A DNA stretch of 64,000 nucleotides from Streptomyces caelestis. GTDB taxonomy: Bacteria; Actinomycetota; Actinomycetes; Streptomycetales; Streptomycetaceae. How positions within the stretch are numbered: the first letter of the stretch is position 1; every line of letters begins with the position of its first letter. Where the stretch lies: contig NZ_LGCN01000204.1 of assembly GCF_001279005.1 (NCBI RefSeq), positions 1 to 64,000 of the forward strand, in the 5' to 3' direction. This document shows, piece after piece, positions 27,163 through 36,946 of this stretch. A program made the position numbers and the translations under genes. The notes beneath the pieces were generated by a model. The model had not been told where the DNA came from and ran no database searches. It saw only the letters and a program-made list of their open reading frames with translations.

Positions 27163-27540
27163 TCACGCGGAATCGTCGGCCAGCGCCGCCTCGAGCGTGT
27201 CGTGGACGGCGAACACCGCGTCCGCTCCCGTGATCTCGAAGACGCGCGCGACGACGGGCTGCATCCCCACGAGATGGACCCCGCCTCCGGCCGCCTCGGC
27301 CTTCAGCCGGGCGCCGAGCAACACGTTCAGCCCCGTGGAGTCACAGAACTCCAGCCGGGAGCAGTCGATGACAAGCCGCTTGAATCCCTTGGCGAGACAG
27401 TCCTCCAGTGGCTCCCGCAACAGATCGGCGGTGTGGTGATCCAACTCACCCGCCGGAGTCACGACGGCACTGGGGCCCTCTTCTCGCACCTCGACCAGAA
27501 GCCGGCCAGACTGTGCGCTGCCGACCGTCCCGCGGTCCAT
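27163..27540 (-). CDS. arsI: STAS-domain anti-anti-sigma factor (ArsI-like)
   Basis: A 125-residue STAS protein. VVTPAGELDHHTADLLREPL and LVIDCSRLEFCDSTGLNVLL carry the fold, and the serine in DSTGLN (about 69) is the site phosphorylated in SpoIIAA/RsbV homologs. In its unphosphorylated form it should bind the anti-sigma kinase and free the sigma factor. It diverges from the sigma gene with 251 nt between. The assignment to the SigI switch follows gene context. Confidence 0.83.
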   Translation of the reverse strand: MDRGTVGSAQSGRLLVEVREEGPSAVVTPAGELDHHTADLLREPLEDCLAKGFKRLVIDCSRLEFCDSTGLNVLLGARLKAEAAGGGVHLVGMQPVVARVFEITGADAVFAVHDTLEAALADDSA

Positions 27541-27791
27541 GCCGTCTCTCTCTCCCGACCTCTTGGCTGCTTACTGACGTCCTCGAACATTACGCCTTAT
27601 GGCGACGCTTCGACAGCCTAACAATCGCGCACAAACAGACATATGCGGACAGACTGCACTTGCGATCGGCTCGGGAAAGCGGGTAGGGCTAGTAAGAACA
27701 CGCAACCGACACGGCCGGCTTTGGAGGCGCCGCACACCGCAGTGCACGTATCGGCTTCGGCAGCCATATGCCGAGAACGATGGAGGACATC

Positions 27792-28706
27792 ATGTCACCC
27801 CGGCTCGACGCATCGCGTACCCCGAAAGCGACGTCGACACTCCCTCCGGAACATCTGGATCCCATCGAGCAGGACGACCCGGGTGTCGTCCCGGACGACC
27901 TACTCGCCGGGCTCCCGGAGATCCCCCCGTACGACGAGGTGGGCCCGGTCGACGCGCGAGCCCTCTCCAAGACCCTCTTCGAGCGCTTGGAGTCGCTGGA
28001 GGAAGGCACCCAGGAGTACTCGTACGTACGCAACACGCTCGTCGAGCTGAACCTCGCCCTGGTCAAGTTCGCCGCCTCCCGTTTCCGCTCGCGCAGCGAG
28101 CCGATGGAGGACATCATCCAGGTCGGCACCATCGGCCTGATCAAGGCGATCGACCGCTTCGAACCGTCGCGCGGTGTGGAGTTCCCCACGTTCGCGATGC
28201 CCACCATCATCGGCGAGGTCAAGCGCTTCTTCCGCGACACCTCGTGGTCCGTGCGCGTACCGCGCCGGCTGCAGGAGCTCCGGCTCGACCTGGCCAAGGC
28301 CGGTGACGAGCTGGCCCAGCAGCTGGACCGGGCGCCGACGGTGGCCGAACTGGCCGAGCGTCTGGGCATCACCACCGAAGAGGTCATCGAGGGCATGGCG
28401 GCGTCGAACGCCTACACCGCCTCCTCGCTGGACGCCCAGCCGGAGGAGGACGACACCGAGGGCGCCCTGGCGGACCGGATCGGCTACGAGGACCACGGAC
28501 TCGAAGGCATCGAGTACGTCGAGTCGTTGAAGCCGCTGATCGCCGAACTGCCGCCGCGGGAACGGAAGATCCTCTCCCTGCGCTTCGTCGCGGGCATGAC
28601 CCAGTCCGAGATCGGCGAGGAACTGGGCATCTCCCAGATGCACGTCTCCCGCCTGCTGTCGCGGACGCTGGTGAAGCTGCGCAAAGGACTCACCGTAGAG
28701 GAATGA
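27792..28706 (+). CDS. sigI: SigB/SigF-family sigma factor (SigI-like)
   Basis: A 304-residue sigma factor. Region 2: NLALVKFAASRF then EDIIQVGTIGLIKAIDRFEPSRGVEFPTFAMPTI (core binding and -10 recognition). Region 3 follows as VRVPRRLQELRLDL and APTVAELAERLGIT. Region 4: LPPRERKILSLRFVAGMTQSEIGEELGISQMHVSRLLSRTL. ATG 27792 is preferred over ATG 27768 because TGGAGGA at 27781-27787 is correctly spaced. The two adjacent divergent genes are its probable regulators. Group-3 stress factors of this type recognise GTTT/GGGTAT-like promoters. Confidence 0.88.
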   Translation: MSPRLDASRTPKATSTLPPEHLDPIEQDDPGVVPDDLLAGLPEIPPYDEVGPVDARALSKTLFERLESLEEGTQEYSYVRNTLVELNLALVKFAASRFRSRSEPMEDIIQVGTIGLIKAIDRFEPSRGVEFPTFAMPTIIGEVKRFFRDTSWSVRVPRRLQELRLDLAKAGDELAQQLDRAPTVAELAERLGITTEEVIEGMAASNAYTASSLDAQPEEDDTEGALADRIGYEDHGLEGIEYVESLKPLIAELPPRERKILSLRFVAGMTQSEIGEELGISQMHVSRLLSRTLVKLRKGLTVEE

Positions 28707-28732
28707 CCCTCACCGGGTGACGTGCGCCCTCC

Positions 28733-28760
28733 GGGGGCGGTCCGCGACCGGGCCGCCCCC
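28733..28760. terminator. Hairpin between the sigma gene and hutI
   Basis: GGGGGCGG (28733-28740) pairs with CCGCCCCC (28753-28760). It lies in the 82-nt gap between convergent genes. The stem is only 8 bp, so it is a moderate candidate. Confidence 0.45.
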
Positions 28761-28788
28761 TTCGGCGCGTCCGGGAGCGCCGGGCCGC

Positions 28789-29961
28789 TCACACCCTGCG
28801 CACGCCCCGGCGCCACACCCCCGCGACCAGCGGGACACCGGGCCGGTAGGCGAGGTGGACGTGGCTCGGGGCGTCGAGGAGGGTGAGATCGGCGTACGCG
28901 CCCGGGGCCAGCCGGCCGATGTCGTCACGGCGCAGGGCCGCGGCGCCGCCCGCGGTGGCCGCCCGGACCGCCTCGTCCGGCGTCATGCCCATGTCGCGCA
29001 CGGCGAGCGCGACGCAGAAGGGCACGGAGGACGTGAAGGACGAGCCGGGGTTGCAGTCGGTGGACAGCGCGACGGTGACGCCCGCGTCCAGCAGCCGGCG
29101 GGCGTCCGGCCACTCGGCACGGGTGGAGAACTCGGCGCCGGGGAGCAGGGTGGCGACGGTGTTCCCGCCGGCGAGGGCGTCCACGTCGGCGTCGGTGAGG
29201 TGGGTGCAGTGGTCGGCGCTGGCCGCGTCGAGTTCGACGGCGAGCCGGACGCCGGGGCCGTACGACAGCTGGTTGGCGTGGACGCGCGGGTGCAGGCCCC
29301 TCGCCTTCCCGGCGGTGAGGATCGCGCGGGCCTGGTCGCCGTCGAAGGCGCCCTCCTCGCAGAAGACGTCGATCCAGCGGGCGTGCGGTGCGCAGGCGTC
29401 CAGCATCTCGCCGGTGACCAGGGCCACGTATCCGGCCGGGTCCTCGGCGTACTCGGGCGCGACGACGTGGGCGCCGAGGTAGGTGACCTCGTCGGTGTGG
29501 CGGGCGGCCAGGCGCAGGGCGCGGGCCTCGTCCTCGACGGTCAGGCCGTAGCCGGACTTGGTCTCGAAGGTCGTGGTGCCCTGGCGGAGCGCCTCGTCGA
29601 GGAGACGGACGAGGTTCGCCTCCAGTTCCGCGTCGGCGGCGGCCCGGGTGGCGGCGACGGTCGTGCGGATGCCGCCGGCGCCGTAGGCGCGGCCGGACAT
29701 CCGGGCGTTGAACTCCTCGGTGCGGTCACCGGCGAAGACCAGGTGGGAGTGGGAGTCGACGAAGCCCGGCAGGACCGCCCGGCCCCCGGCGTCGACCCGG
29801 TTGTCGGTGGCGGGTGCTTTCCTTGACTCACCGGTCCACACGACGCGGTCGCCCTCGATGACGACGGCCGCGTCCCGGACCAGGCCGAGGGGGGAATCGT
29901 CCCTCAGGGAGGGGTCGTTGGTGACCAGCGTGGCGATGTTGCTGATGACGGTGCTGCTCAT
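28789..29961 (-). CDS. hutI: Imidazolonepropionase
   Basis: A 390-residue amidohydrolase that opens 4-imidazolone-5-propionate to N-formimidoylglutamate in histidine breakdown. Motifs: [17 protein letters not shown] (metal HxH, about 64-80), [35 protein letters not shown] and [17 protein letters not shown]. It is last in a leftward operon after hutF, from which it is separated by 20 nt. ATG 29961 is the start. Confidence 0.94.
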   Translation of the reverse strand: MSSTVISNIATLVTNDPSLRDDSPLGLVRDAAVVIEGDRVVWTGESRKAPATDNRVDAGGRAVLPGFVDSHSHLVFAGDRTEEFNARMSGRAYGAGGIRTTVAATRAAADAELEANLVRLLDEALRQGTTTFETKSGYGLTVEDEARALRLAARHTDEVTYLGAHVVAPEYAEDPAGYVALVTGEMLDACAPHARWIDVFCEEGAFDGDQARAILTAGKARGLHPRVHANQLSYGPGVRLAVELDAASADHCTHLTDADVDALAGGNTVATLLPGAEFSTRAEWPDARRLLDAGVTVALSTDCNPGSSFTSSVPFCVALAVRDMGMTPDEAVRAATAGGAAALRRDDIGRLAPGAYADLTLLDAPSHVHLAYRPGVPLVAGVWRRGVRRV

Positions 29962-29981
29962 GGTGTCCTCATGGGTGGTCG

Positions 29982-31325
29982 TCAGACGCGCAGTGCCTCG
30001 ACGGCCCGCGCGAGGGCTCCGGGTACGTCGGGGACGAGCGTGTGCGCCCCGTCGCGTACGACGTGCCGGCCCGCCACGACCGTGTGCCGCACGTCCGCCG
30101 CTGTCGCCGCGAATACGGCCGTCTCGGCGCCGAGTCGGGGCGGTGGCCCCGCTGTTCTGACCGAGTCGAGCGCGAGGGTGGTGAAGTCGGCGCGCGCCCC
30201 GGCCTCGATGCGGCCGGTGTCGTCCCAGCCGAGGGCGGCGTGTCCGTCCGCGGTGGCGGCCCGCAGCAGCGCGGCGGCCGTCCAGTGGCCGCGGGTGCGG
30301 GTGCGCAGGCGCTCGTCGAGCTCCAGCGCGCGGGCCTCTTCGAGCAGGTCGATCACGGCGTGGCTGTCGGAGCCGAGGGAGAGTGGGGAACCCTCGTTCT
30401 GCAGGGCGGCGGCCGGACCGATCCCGTCGGCGAGGTCGCGTTCGGTCGTCGGGCACATACAGGTGCCGGTGCCGCTGCCGCCGATGAGGGTGATGTCCTC
30501 GGCGGTGAGGTGGGTGTTGTGGACACCGGTGGTGCGCGGTCCGAGGACGCCGTGCAGGGCCAGGAGCTGTGCCGGGGTGCAGCCGTGGACCTCCCGGCAG
30601 GCGTCGTTCTCGGCGGTCTGCTCGGACAGGTGCACGTGGAGCGGGGCCCGCCGCTCCTCGGCCCACCGCGCCACGGTCGCCAACTGCTCCGCCGGTACGG
30701 CCCGGACGGAGTGGACCGCCGCACCGATCCGTGCGTGGTCCCGTTCCCCGAGGGCGGAACAGCGCTGGGCCCAGGCGTCCGCGTCGCCGTCGGAGAAGCG
30801 GAGCTGGTGGGTGGTGGGCGGCTGTCCGAAACCGGAGGAGAGGTAGGCGGTGTCGAGGAGGGTGATGCGGATGCCGGCCTCGGCGGCGGCCTCGACGAGC
30901 GCCTCGCCCATGGCGTTGGGGTCGGCGTAGGGCGTGCCGCCGGGGGCGTGGTGGACGTAGTGGAACTCGCCGACCGCCGTGATGCCCGCCAGCGCCATCT
31001 CGGCGTACACGGCCCGGGCGAGGGCGTGGTAGGTGTCCGGGGTGAGCCGGTCGGCCGTGGCGTACATGATCTCGCGCCAGGTCCAGAAGGTGCCGGAGCC
31101 CACCTGGACGGTGGAGCGCAGGGCGCGGTGGAAGGCGTGGCTGTGCGCGTTCGCCAGTCCCGGCAGGGTCAGTCCGCGCAGGATCTCGGCGCCGGGCGGC
31201 GGGGCGGGGGTGTCCGGGCGGACGGCGGTGATGCGGCCGCCCCGGACCTCCGTGGTCACGCCCGGTTCGACGTGGGTGCCGAGCCAGGCGTGCTCCAGCC
31301 AGTACGTCCGCGGGGTGGCAGTCAC
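29982..31325 (-). CDS. hutF: N-formimidoylglutamate deiminase
   Basis: A 447-residue amidohydrolase converting formimidoylglutamate to N-formylglutamate and ammonia. It has the metal-binding [15 protein letters not shown] (about 54-68), the [15 protein letters not shown] segment distinctive of Hut[20 protein letters not shown], and [18 protein letters not shown] 31325 overlaps the stop of the preceding M20 gene as GTGA. The presence of HutF implies the five-step histidine route via formylglutamate, needing a deformylase; no typical HutG is in this window. Confidence 0.92.
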   Translation of the reverse strand: MTATPRTYWLEHAWLGTHVEPGVTTEVRGGRITAVRPDTPAPPPGAEILRGLTLPGLANAHSHAFHRALRSTVQVGSGTFWTWREIMYATADRLTPDTYHALARAVYAEMALAGITAVGEFHYVHHAPGGTPYADPNAMGEALVEAAAEAGIRITLLDTAYLSSGFGQPPTTHQLRFSDGDADAWAQRCSALGERDHARIGAAVHSVRAVPAEQLATVARWAEERRAPLHVHLSEQTAENDACREVHGCTPAQLLALHGVLGPRTTGVHNTHLTAEDITLIGGSGTGTCMCPTTERDLADGIGPAAALQNEGSPLSLGSDSHAVIDLLEEARALELDERLRTRTRGHWTAAALLRAATADGHAALGWDDTGRIEAGARADFTTLALDSVRTAGPPPRLGAETAVFAATAADVRHTVVAGRHVVRDGAHTLVPDVPGALARAVEALRV

Positions 31326-32953
31326 GTGCAGGCCAGTCCTTCCAGTACGTCGGCGAGGGCGAGGACCCCGGCCACGCAGTCGTCCTCGTCGGCGGACTCG
31401 GCCGGGGAGTGCGAGACGCCGGTGGGGTTGCGCACGAACAGCATGGCGGTCGGGACGCGTCCGGAGAGGATTCCGGCGTCGTGTCCGGCGCCGGTGCCGA
31501 GGACGGGCACCCTGAGGTCGGTGTCGCCGCCGAGGATGCGGGCGAGCTCGTCGCGCAGGGCGTGGTCGAACTCGACGACGGGGGTGAAGGACTCGCGTTC
31601 GACGTCGAGTGTGACGCCGTGCTCCCGCGCGTGGGCGCGGGCGGCCTGCCGCACGCCGTCCACGACGGCGTCCAGGCTCTTCTGGTCGGAGGCGCGGGAG
31701 TCGAGCCAGCCGCGCACCAGGGAGGGGACGGCGTTGACGCCGTTGGGCTCGACGGCGATCTTGCCGAAGGTGGCTACGGCACCGGCGAGTTCGGCCTCCC
31801 GGCGGGCGGCGAGGACGGTCCCGGCGTACGACAGCATGGGGTCGCGCCGGTCGGCGAGCCGGGTGGTGCCGGCGTGGTTGGCCTCGCCCCGGAAGTCGAA
31901 CCGCCAGCGGCCGTGCGGCCAGATGGCGGACGCGATGCCGACGCGGTCGCCGGACAGGTCGAGGGCGCGGCCCTGTTCGACGTGGAGTTCCACGAAGGCG
32001 CCGATGAGGTCGAGCCGTTCGGGGTCGGGGCCGATGGCGCCAGGGTCGTGTCCGGCGGCCTCCATGGCCTGCGGGAGCGTGACGCCGTCCCCGTCGGTGA
32101 GCCGGTGGGCCTGCTCGACGGTGAGCGCGCCCGCGGTGAGCCGGGAGCCGACGCAGGCGAGCCCGAAGCGGGCGCCCTCCTCGTCCCCGAAGTTGACGAT
32201 GCCGAGCGGCTTGGCGAACCGCGCGCCCCGCCGACGCAGTTCGTCGAGCGCGGCGAAGGCGGACACGACCCCGAGGGGCCCGTCGAAGGCCCCGCCGTCG
32301 GGCACGGAGTCGAGGTGCGACCCGGTGACGACGGCGTCCCCCCGCGCGGGCTCGCCCAGCCAGGCCCACTGGTTCCCGTTCCGGTCGATCTCGTAGGTCA
32401 GTCCTCGGCCACGGGCCTGCTCCTCGAACCACCTCCGGCACTCGGAGTCGGCCCGGGTCCAGGCGAACCGCCGGTAGCCGCCGGAGGCGGCGTCGCGCCC
32501 GATGGGCAGCAGCTGCCGCCACATCTCGTGGAACGAGGGCGGCACAACCCACGAACCACCGCCCGGCTGACGGCCGCCGGGCTGTAGGCCGCCCGGCTGT
32601 GGGCCGCCCGGCTGTGAACCCTCAAGCTGTGGGCCGCCCGACTGTGGGCCCCCGGGCTGTGGGCCGCCAGGCTGCGAACCGCCCGACTGTAGGCCCCCAG
32701 GCTGTAGGCCGCCCGACTGCAGGCCGCCGGGCTGTGGGCCGCCAGGCTGCGAGCCGCCGGACTGTGAGCCGCCAAGCTGTAGGCCGCCCGGCTGCGAACC
32801 GCCCGACTGCGAACCGCCCGGCTGTGGGCAGTCGTTCCGTAGGGCGATGGGGGTGTCTCCTCTGCCTTTCGGGCCATGGGGGAGGGCGGGCACAGCCGAA
32901 CCCGCGGGCGGTGACGACCCGCCCGCCCCCGCTGAGGAGGCGCCGTCCCTCAC
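31322..32953 (-). CDS. M20-family amidohydrolase (allantoate amidohydrolase-like) with repeat-rich N-terminus
   Basis: Residues about 150-543 are a hydantoinase/carbamoylase-type M20 enzyme: [21 protein letters not shown] (metal ligands H and D), [14 protein letters not shown] (E pair), [31 protein letters not shown] and [11 protein letters not shown] (last histidine). GTG 32953 overlaps the hutU stop as GTGA, so translation probably starts there. The first 150 residues then include 18 tandem pentapeptides of the form Q-[PS]-G-G-[SLP] at about 44-133. The catalytic part could also start near 32524 ([11 protein letters not shown]). Its substrate in a hut operon could be N-formylglutamate; allantoate is the family default. 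Both are inferences. Confidence 0.85.
   Translation of the reverse strand: MRDGASSAGAGGSSPPAGSAVPALPHGPKGRGDTPIALRNDCPQPGGSQSGGSQPGGLQLGGSQSGGSQPGGPQPGGLQSGGLQPGGLQSGGSQPGGPQPGGPQSGGPQLEGSQPGGPQPGGLQPGGRQPGGGSWVVPPSFHEMWRQLLPIGRDAASGGYRRFAWTRADSECRRWFEEQARGRGLTYEIDRNGNQWAWLGEPARGDAVVTGSHLDSVPDGGAFDGPLGVVSAFAALDELRRRGARFAKPLGIVNFGDEEGARFGLACVGSRLTAGALTVEQAHRLTDGDGVTLPQAMEAAGHDPGAIGPDPERLDLIGAFVELHVEQGRALDLSGDRVGIASAIWPHGRWRFDFRGEANHAGTTRLADRRDPMLSYAGTVLAARREAELAGAVATFGKIAVEPNGVNAVPSLVRGWLDSRASDQKSLDAVVDGVRQAARAHAREHGVTLDVERESFTPVVEFDHALRDELARILGGDTDLRVPVLGTGAGHDAGILSGRVPTAMLFVRNPTGVSHSPAESADEDDCVAGVLALADVLEGLACT
32555..32824. repeat. 15-bp minisatellite, 18 tandem units
   Basis: Units of the type GCTGTGGGCCGCCCG repeat without gaps in a strict 15-nt period, with point differences between copies. 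On the minus strand each unit encodes one pentapeptide of the M20 protein. Because 15 is divisible by three, changes in copy number keep the frame. Further half-units flank both ends. Confidence 0.92.
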
Positions 32954-34614
32954 GCCGACCCGTCCTCACGCATCGGCACCCGCACACCCCGCGAGTCCGC
33001 CACCGACTCCGCGATGTCGTACCCGGCGTCGACATGCCGGATCACCCCCATCCCGGGGTCGTTCGTGAGCACCCGGCGGATCTTCTCCCCCGCCAGCGCG
33101 GTCCCGTCGGCCACCGTCACCTGCCCGGCGTGGATCGACCGCCCCATGCCGACGCCCCCACCGTGGTGGATCGACACCCACGACGCCCCGGAAGCCACGT
33201 TCACCATCGCGTTCAGCAACGGCCAGTCGGCGATCGCGTCGGACCCGTCCAGCATCGCCTCGGTCTCCCGGTAGGGAGAGGCCACCGACCCGCAGTCGAG
33301 GTGATCGCGCCCGATCACGATCGGCGCGGTCAGCTCCCCGCTCGCGACCATGTCGTTGAACCGCTCACCGGCCCTGTCCCGCTCCCCGTACCCCAGCCAG
33401 CAGATACGCGCGGGCAGCCCCTGGAAGCGCACCCGCTCCCCCGCCATCCTGATCCACCGGGCCAGGGACTCGTTCTCCGGGAACAGCTCCAGGACCGCCT
33501 TGTCGGTCCTGGCGATGTCGGCGGGGTCGCCCGACAGCGCGGCCCACCGGAAGGGCCCCTTGCCCTCGCAGAACAGCGGCCGGATGTACGCCGGCACGAA
33601 CCCCGGGAAGGCGAACGCGCGCTCGTACCCGGCGAGCCGCGCCTCACCACGGATGGAGTTGCCGTAGTCGAACACCTCCGCGCCGGCGTCCTGGAAGCCG
33701 ACCATCGCCTCGACGTGCCGGGCCATGGACTCGCGCGCCCGGGCGGTGAAGCCGGCCGGGTCCTTCGCGGCGGCGTCCGCCATGTCCTCGAAGGCGGTCC
33801 CGACGGGCAGGTACGCCAGCGGGTCGTGGGCGGAGGTCTGGTCGGTGACGATGTCGACGGGCGCGCTCATGGCGAGCAGCCGCGGGAGCAGCTCGGCGGC
33901 GTTGCCGAGGACGCCGATGGACAGGGGCCTGCGCCGGTCGCGGGCCTCGACGGCCAGCCGGAGGGCGTGGTCGAGCGAGTCCGCCCTGACGTCCAGGTAG
34001 CGGTGCTCGATGCGGCGCTCGATCGCGCGGGGGTCGCAGTCGACGCAGATCGCCACGCCGTCGTTCATGGTGACGGCGAGCGGCTGGGCGCCGCCCATGC
34101 CGCCGAGCCCGGCGGTGAGGGTGATGGTCCCGGCGAGGGTGCCGCCGAACCGCTTCGCGGCGACGGCGGCGAAGGTCTCGTAGGTGCCCTGGAGGATGCC
34201 CTGGGTGCCGATGTAGATCCAGGAACCGGCGGTCATCTGCCCGTACATGGTGAGGCCGAGGGCCTCCAGGCGGCGGAACTCCTCCCAGTCGGCCCAGTCG
34301 CCGACGAGGTTGGAGTTGGCGATGAGGACGCGCGGCGCCCACTCGTGGGTCTGCATGACGCCGACCGGGCGGCCGGACTGGACGAGCATCGTCTCGTCCT
34401 GCTTGAGGGTCCTCAGCGTGCGGACCATGGCGTCGAAGGAGCGCCAGTCACGGGCCGCCTTGCCCGTGCCGCCGTAGACGACGAGCTTGTCGGGGTGCTC
34501 GGCGACCTCCGGGTCGAGGTTGTTCTGCAGCATCCGCAGGGCGGCCTCCTGCTGCCATCCCAGGGCGCTCGGTTCGGTGCCGCGGGGCGCTCGGACGGGC
34601 CGGGGTCCTGACAT
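32950..34614 (-). CDS. hutU: Urocanate hydratase
   Basis: A 554-residue NAD-dependent enzyme converting urocanate to imidazolonepropionate, the second step of histidine breakdown. Motifs: [13 protein letters not shown] (about 46-58), [54 protein letters not shown] (NAD site), [15 protein letters not shown], and [18 protein letters not shown] with the conserved cysteine. ATG 34614. It heads a four-gene coupled operon (hutU, M20, hutF, hutI). Histidine ammonia-lyase is not in the window. Confidence 0.95.
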   Translation of the reverse strand: MSGPRPVRAPRGTEPSALGWQQEAALRMLQNNLDPEVAEHPDKLVVYGGTGKAARDWRSFDAMVRTLRTLKQDETMLVQSGRPVGVMQTHEWAPRVLIANSNLVGDWADWEEFRRLEALGLTMYGQMTAGSWIYIGTQGILQGTYETFAAVAAKRFGGTLAGTITLTAGLGGMGGAQPLAVTMNDGVAICVDCDPRAIERRIEHRYLDVRADSLDHALRLAVEARDRRRPLSIGVLGNAAELLPRLLAMSAPVDIVTDQTSAHDPLAYLPVGTAFEDMADAAAKDPAGFTARARESMARHVEAMVGFQDAGAEVFDYGNSIRGEARLAGYERAFAFPGFVPAYIRPLFCEGKGPFRWAALSGDPADIARTDKAVLELFPENESLARWIRMAGERVRFQGLPARICWLGYGERDRAGERFNDMVASGELTAPIVIGRDHLDCGSVASPYRETEAMLDGSDAIADWPLLNAMVNVASGASWVSIHHGGGVGMGRSIHAGQVTVADGTALAGEKIRRVLTNDPGMGVIRHVDAGYDIAESVADSRGVRVPMREDGSA

Positions 34615-34649
34615 GTCTGCCTCCTCAGCTGCGGATGACTACTGCGGAT

Positions 34650-34678
34650 ATTCACATACTCCTGGCCTGAATAGAGCT
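34650..34678. promoter_or_regulatory. Operator-like TATTCA/TGAATA repeat upstream of hutU
   Basis: TATTCA (34650-34655) and TGAATA (34669-34674) face each other 36-60 nt upstream of hutU. The right arm extends to TGAATAGAGC, whose exact complement GCTCTATTCA occurs 25 nt upstream of the rpiR gene (37814-37823). Shared placement suggests a common binding protein, most simply the RpiR regulator. Confidence 0.45.
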
Positions 34679-34753
34679 AGTCAACACAGGGGCGGGCCGG
34701 CCCGGCCGCGCGGGGGATGTTTGGCCGGGTCCCCGCGCGCGAACCCTGGGTTC

Positions 34754-36166
34754 ATGCGCGCGAACACGGAGAACGCCGAAGGGACGAGGGGCGCGGTGGC
34801 CCACGACGACGGCCGGACGGACGAGGTGGACGCGTACGCCGAGGGGCGGACGGTCCGGCGGAACAAGGCGGTGCGGGCCGCCGTGGAGCAAGGGCTGGTC
34901 GACGCCGACAACCCGCTGGTGGCCCTGCTCGACGTGGTCGGCATCCGGGAGTCGGCGGCCGAACTGCGGTCGGCGTTCGACGCGGTGACGGCGCCCGGCA
35001 CGCCCGTGCTGCACGCCTTCGCGGTGAAGGCGAGCCCGCTGGTGCCGGTGCTGCGACTGCTGCGGGCGGAGGGCATCGGCGCGGAGGTGGCCAGCCCGGG
35101 TGAACTGGCGCTGGCGCGGGCGGCGGGGGTGGAGCCGGAGCGGACGGTCCTCGACTCGCCCGCCAAGACGCCCGCCGAACTGCGGGAGGCGCTCGCGCTG
35201 GGCATCGCCGTCAACGCGGACAACCCGCAGGAACTGGCCCGCCTCGACTCCCTGATGGCGCGGTCCGGCTCTCGCTCACCCGTCGGCATCCGGGTGAACC
35301 CGCAGGTCGGCGGCGGTTCCATCGAGGCGCTGTCCACGGCCACGGCGACCTCGAAGTTCGGGGTGGCGCTGCGCGACGAGGGCGCGCGGGAATGGGTCGT
35401 ACGGGCGTATCTGGAGCGGCCGTGGCTGACCCGGCTGCACGCGCACACGGGCTCCCAGGGCATCGAGCTGACGATGATGGCGCGGGGGATCGCTCAGACG
35501 TACGAACTGGCGGAGGAGATCAACCGGCGCGCCGGACGCCACCAGGTCGACACCGTCGACATCGGCGGCGGGCTGCCGGTGAACTTCGCCTCCGAGGCGA
35601 TCACACCGACGTACGGGCGGTACGCGCGGCTGCTGCGCGAGACGGTGCCGGGGCTGTTCGACGGGCGGTACGGGCTGGTCACCGAGTTCGGCCGGTCACT
35701 GCTGGCCAAGCACGGCACGGTGGTCGCGCGCGTGGAATACGCCAAGAGCGCCGGCGGGCGTCCGGTCGCGGTGACGCACGCGGGCGTGCAGGTGGCGACG
35801 CGGACGGTGTACGCGCCGGAGTCGTGGCCGCTGCGGATCGCCGCGTACGACGCACAGGGGCGGCCCAAGGAGGGCCCGGCGGTCGTGCAGGACGTGGCGG
35901 GACCGGCCTGCTTCGCGGGCGACCTGCTCGCCCGGGCGCAGTCACTGCCGTTGCTGGAACAGGGCGACCACGCGGCGGCGCTGGACACGGGCGCGTACTA
36001 CTTCGCCCACCACTACGCCTACAACTCGCTCCCCCGCCCCGGCATCCACGGTTTCGCCCCGGACGGGGCGGGAGGCGTCGCCTTCGCGACGGTGCGCGCT
36101 CCCCAGACGATCGAGGAGATCGTGACCGAGTCGGGCGCCGCCCACACCGACGCCCTGGTCCCCTAG
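34754..36166 (+). CDS. PLP-dependent amino-acid decarboxylase (DAP/Orn/Arg group)
   Basis: A 470-residue fold-type III decarboxylase. LHAFAVKASPLVPVLRLL at about 93-110 has the PLP lysine (usual form YALKAN); GAEVASPGELALARAAG, SPAKTPAELREAL, TATATSKFGV, LHAHTGSQG, VDIGGGLPVNF and LVTEFGRSLLAKHG follow, and DTGAYYFAHHYAYNSLPRP is the C-terminal active-site part. ATG 34754 has only a weak GGG upstream. It diverges from hutU, so it may share control with histidine use, but the substrate cannot be told; lysA would normally sit with thrA/hom genes. Confidence 0.84.
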   Translation: MRANTENAEGTRGAVAHDDGRTDEVDAYAEGRTVRRNKAVRAAVEQGLVDADNPLVALLDVVGIRESAAELRSAFDAVTAPGTPVLHAFAVKASPLVPVLRLLRAEGIGAEVASPGELALARAAGVEPERTVLDSPAKTPAELREALALGIAVNADNPQELARLDSLMARSGSRSPVGIRVNPQVGGGSIEALSTATATSKFGVALRDEGAREWVVRAYLERPWLTRLHAHTGSQGIELTMMARGIAQTYELAEEINRRAGRHQVDTVDIGGGLPVNFASEAITPTYGRYARLLRETVPGLFDGRYGLVTEFGRSLLAKHGTVVARVEYAKSAGGRPVAVTHAGVQVATRTVYAPESWPLRIAAYDAQGRPKEGPAVVQDVAGPACFAGDLLARAQSLPLLEQGDHAAALDTGAYYFAHHYAYNSLPRPGIHGFAPDGAGGVAFATVRAPQTIEEIVTESGAAHTDALVP

Positions 36167-36167
36167 G

Positions 36168-36225
36168 GGCGCGGGGCCGTGCCGGCGCGCGGCCCCGGCG
36201 TGCGGGCGCGACCGCCCGCGGCGTC
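36168..36225. repeat. Dispersed GC-rich intergenic repeat, copy C (diverged)
   Basis: GGGGCGCGGGGCCGTGCCG followed by CGCGGCC and TGCGGGCGCGACCGCCCGCGGC. It resembles the copies at 16637 and 63091 and begins immediately after a stop codon. Confidence 0.45.
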
Positions 36226-36242
36226 CCCGGGGAAGACCGGCC

Positions 36243-36827
36243 TCAGACGAGGGCCGGCGCCCGCCGGCGCGCACCGCCCGGCGCCGCGTCACCCGCCGCG
36301 ATGCCGGTCGTCCGGTACCCCTTGACCGCCTTGCCGGCCGGCCGCCCCACCCCCGCACGGAGCCAGTCGACGCGTACCCACAGCAGGGCCTCGTCCGCCC
36401 GCTCCAGACGCCCGATCCAGGCCGCCTTCAGCCGGAGCCCCACCCCGCACCCGGCGAGCAGCAGACCACCGGCGGCGGGTACCGCGAACGCCGTGCCCAG
36501 TGCGGCGAGGAAGGCGAGCAGCAGCCACCAGCGGTGCCCGCGGCGCCAGTTGCGGACGGTCACCGCCCGGTCCTGGAGCACGTCGTGCCGGCCCGCCCGG
36601 GCCGCCGAACGGGCCGCCGCGCGATACCGTCCCCGCCGCCCGTACGCCACGACGGCCGCCGCCACGAGGAACAGCGCGGCGCCCGCCAGTACCCCGATCC
36701 GGCGCCCCGTCAGCCCCGGCACCAGCGCCCCGGTGCCCGCCGCGACCGCTCCCAGCCACCACAGTGGCGCGGCCCCGGCCCGTACGACGACGGCCACCCG
36801 GGCCAGCCCCTGTCCTCCACGCGTCAT
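36243..36827 (-). CDS. Integral membrane protein, unknown function
   Basis: A 194-residue protein with four hydrophobic segments: APLWWLGAVAAGTGALVPGL, IGVLAGAALFLVAAAVVAYG, WWLLLAFLAALGTAFAVPAA and GLLLAGCGVGLRL. A basic linker (RRGRYRAAARSAARAGRHD) separates the two pairs, and the tail is Arg/Ala-rich. ATG 36827 is favoured over ATG 36860 by GGGAGG on its strand. I do not recognise a family. It lies between a decarboxylase and the RpiR gene. Confidence 0.6.
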   Translation of the reverse strand: MTRGGQGLARVAVVVRAGAAPLWWLGAVAAGTGALVPGLTGRRIGVLAGAALFLVAAAVVAYGRRGRYRAAARSAARAGRHDVLQDRAVTVRNWRRGHRWWLLLAFLAALGTAFAVPAAGGLLLAGCGVGLRLKAAWIGRLERADEALLWVRVDWLRAGVGRPAGKAVKGYRTTGIAAGDAAPGGARRRAPALV

Positions 36828-36946
36828 CTCCGGCCTCCCGTCCTCCGACTGCCTGTGCATGTCCTGGCCAGGGGACGAACGCTAGCGACGCAAGGTGAGA
36901 CGAGTCTGAGAACGCGGGCGGACCTCCCCCGCCGCCCCGCGCGCCG

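Noticed and set aside
27541..27791. SigB-type GTTT/GGGTAT promoter between arsI and sigI
   Set aside because: GGGTAG appears near 27680 but no suitably spaced -35 is visible.
32555..32824. CRISPR array
   Set aside because: Units are contiguous 15-mers without spacers and no cas gene is present.
32599..34611. A 670-residue plus-strand frame through the 15-bp repeat and hutU
   Set aside because: It is antisense to hutU and made of repeat-derived AVGRQ-like units; the 15-nt period opens every frame without stops.
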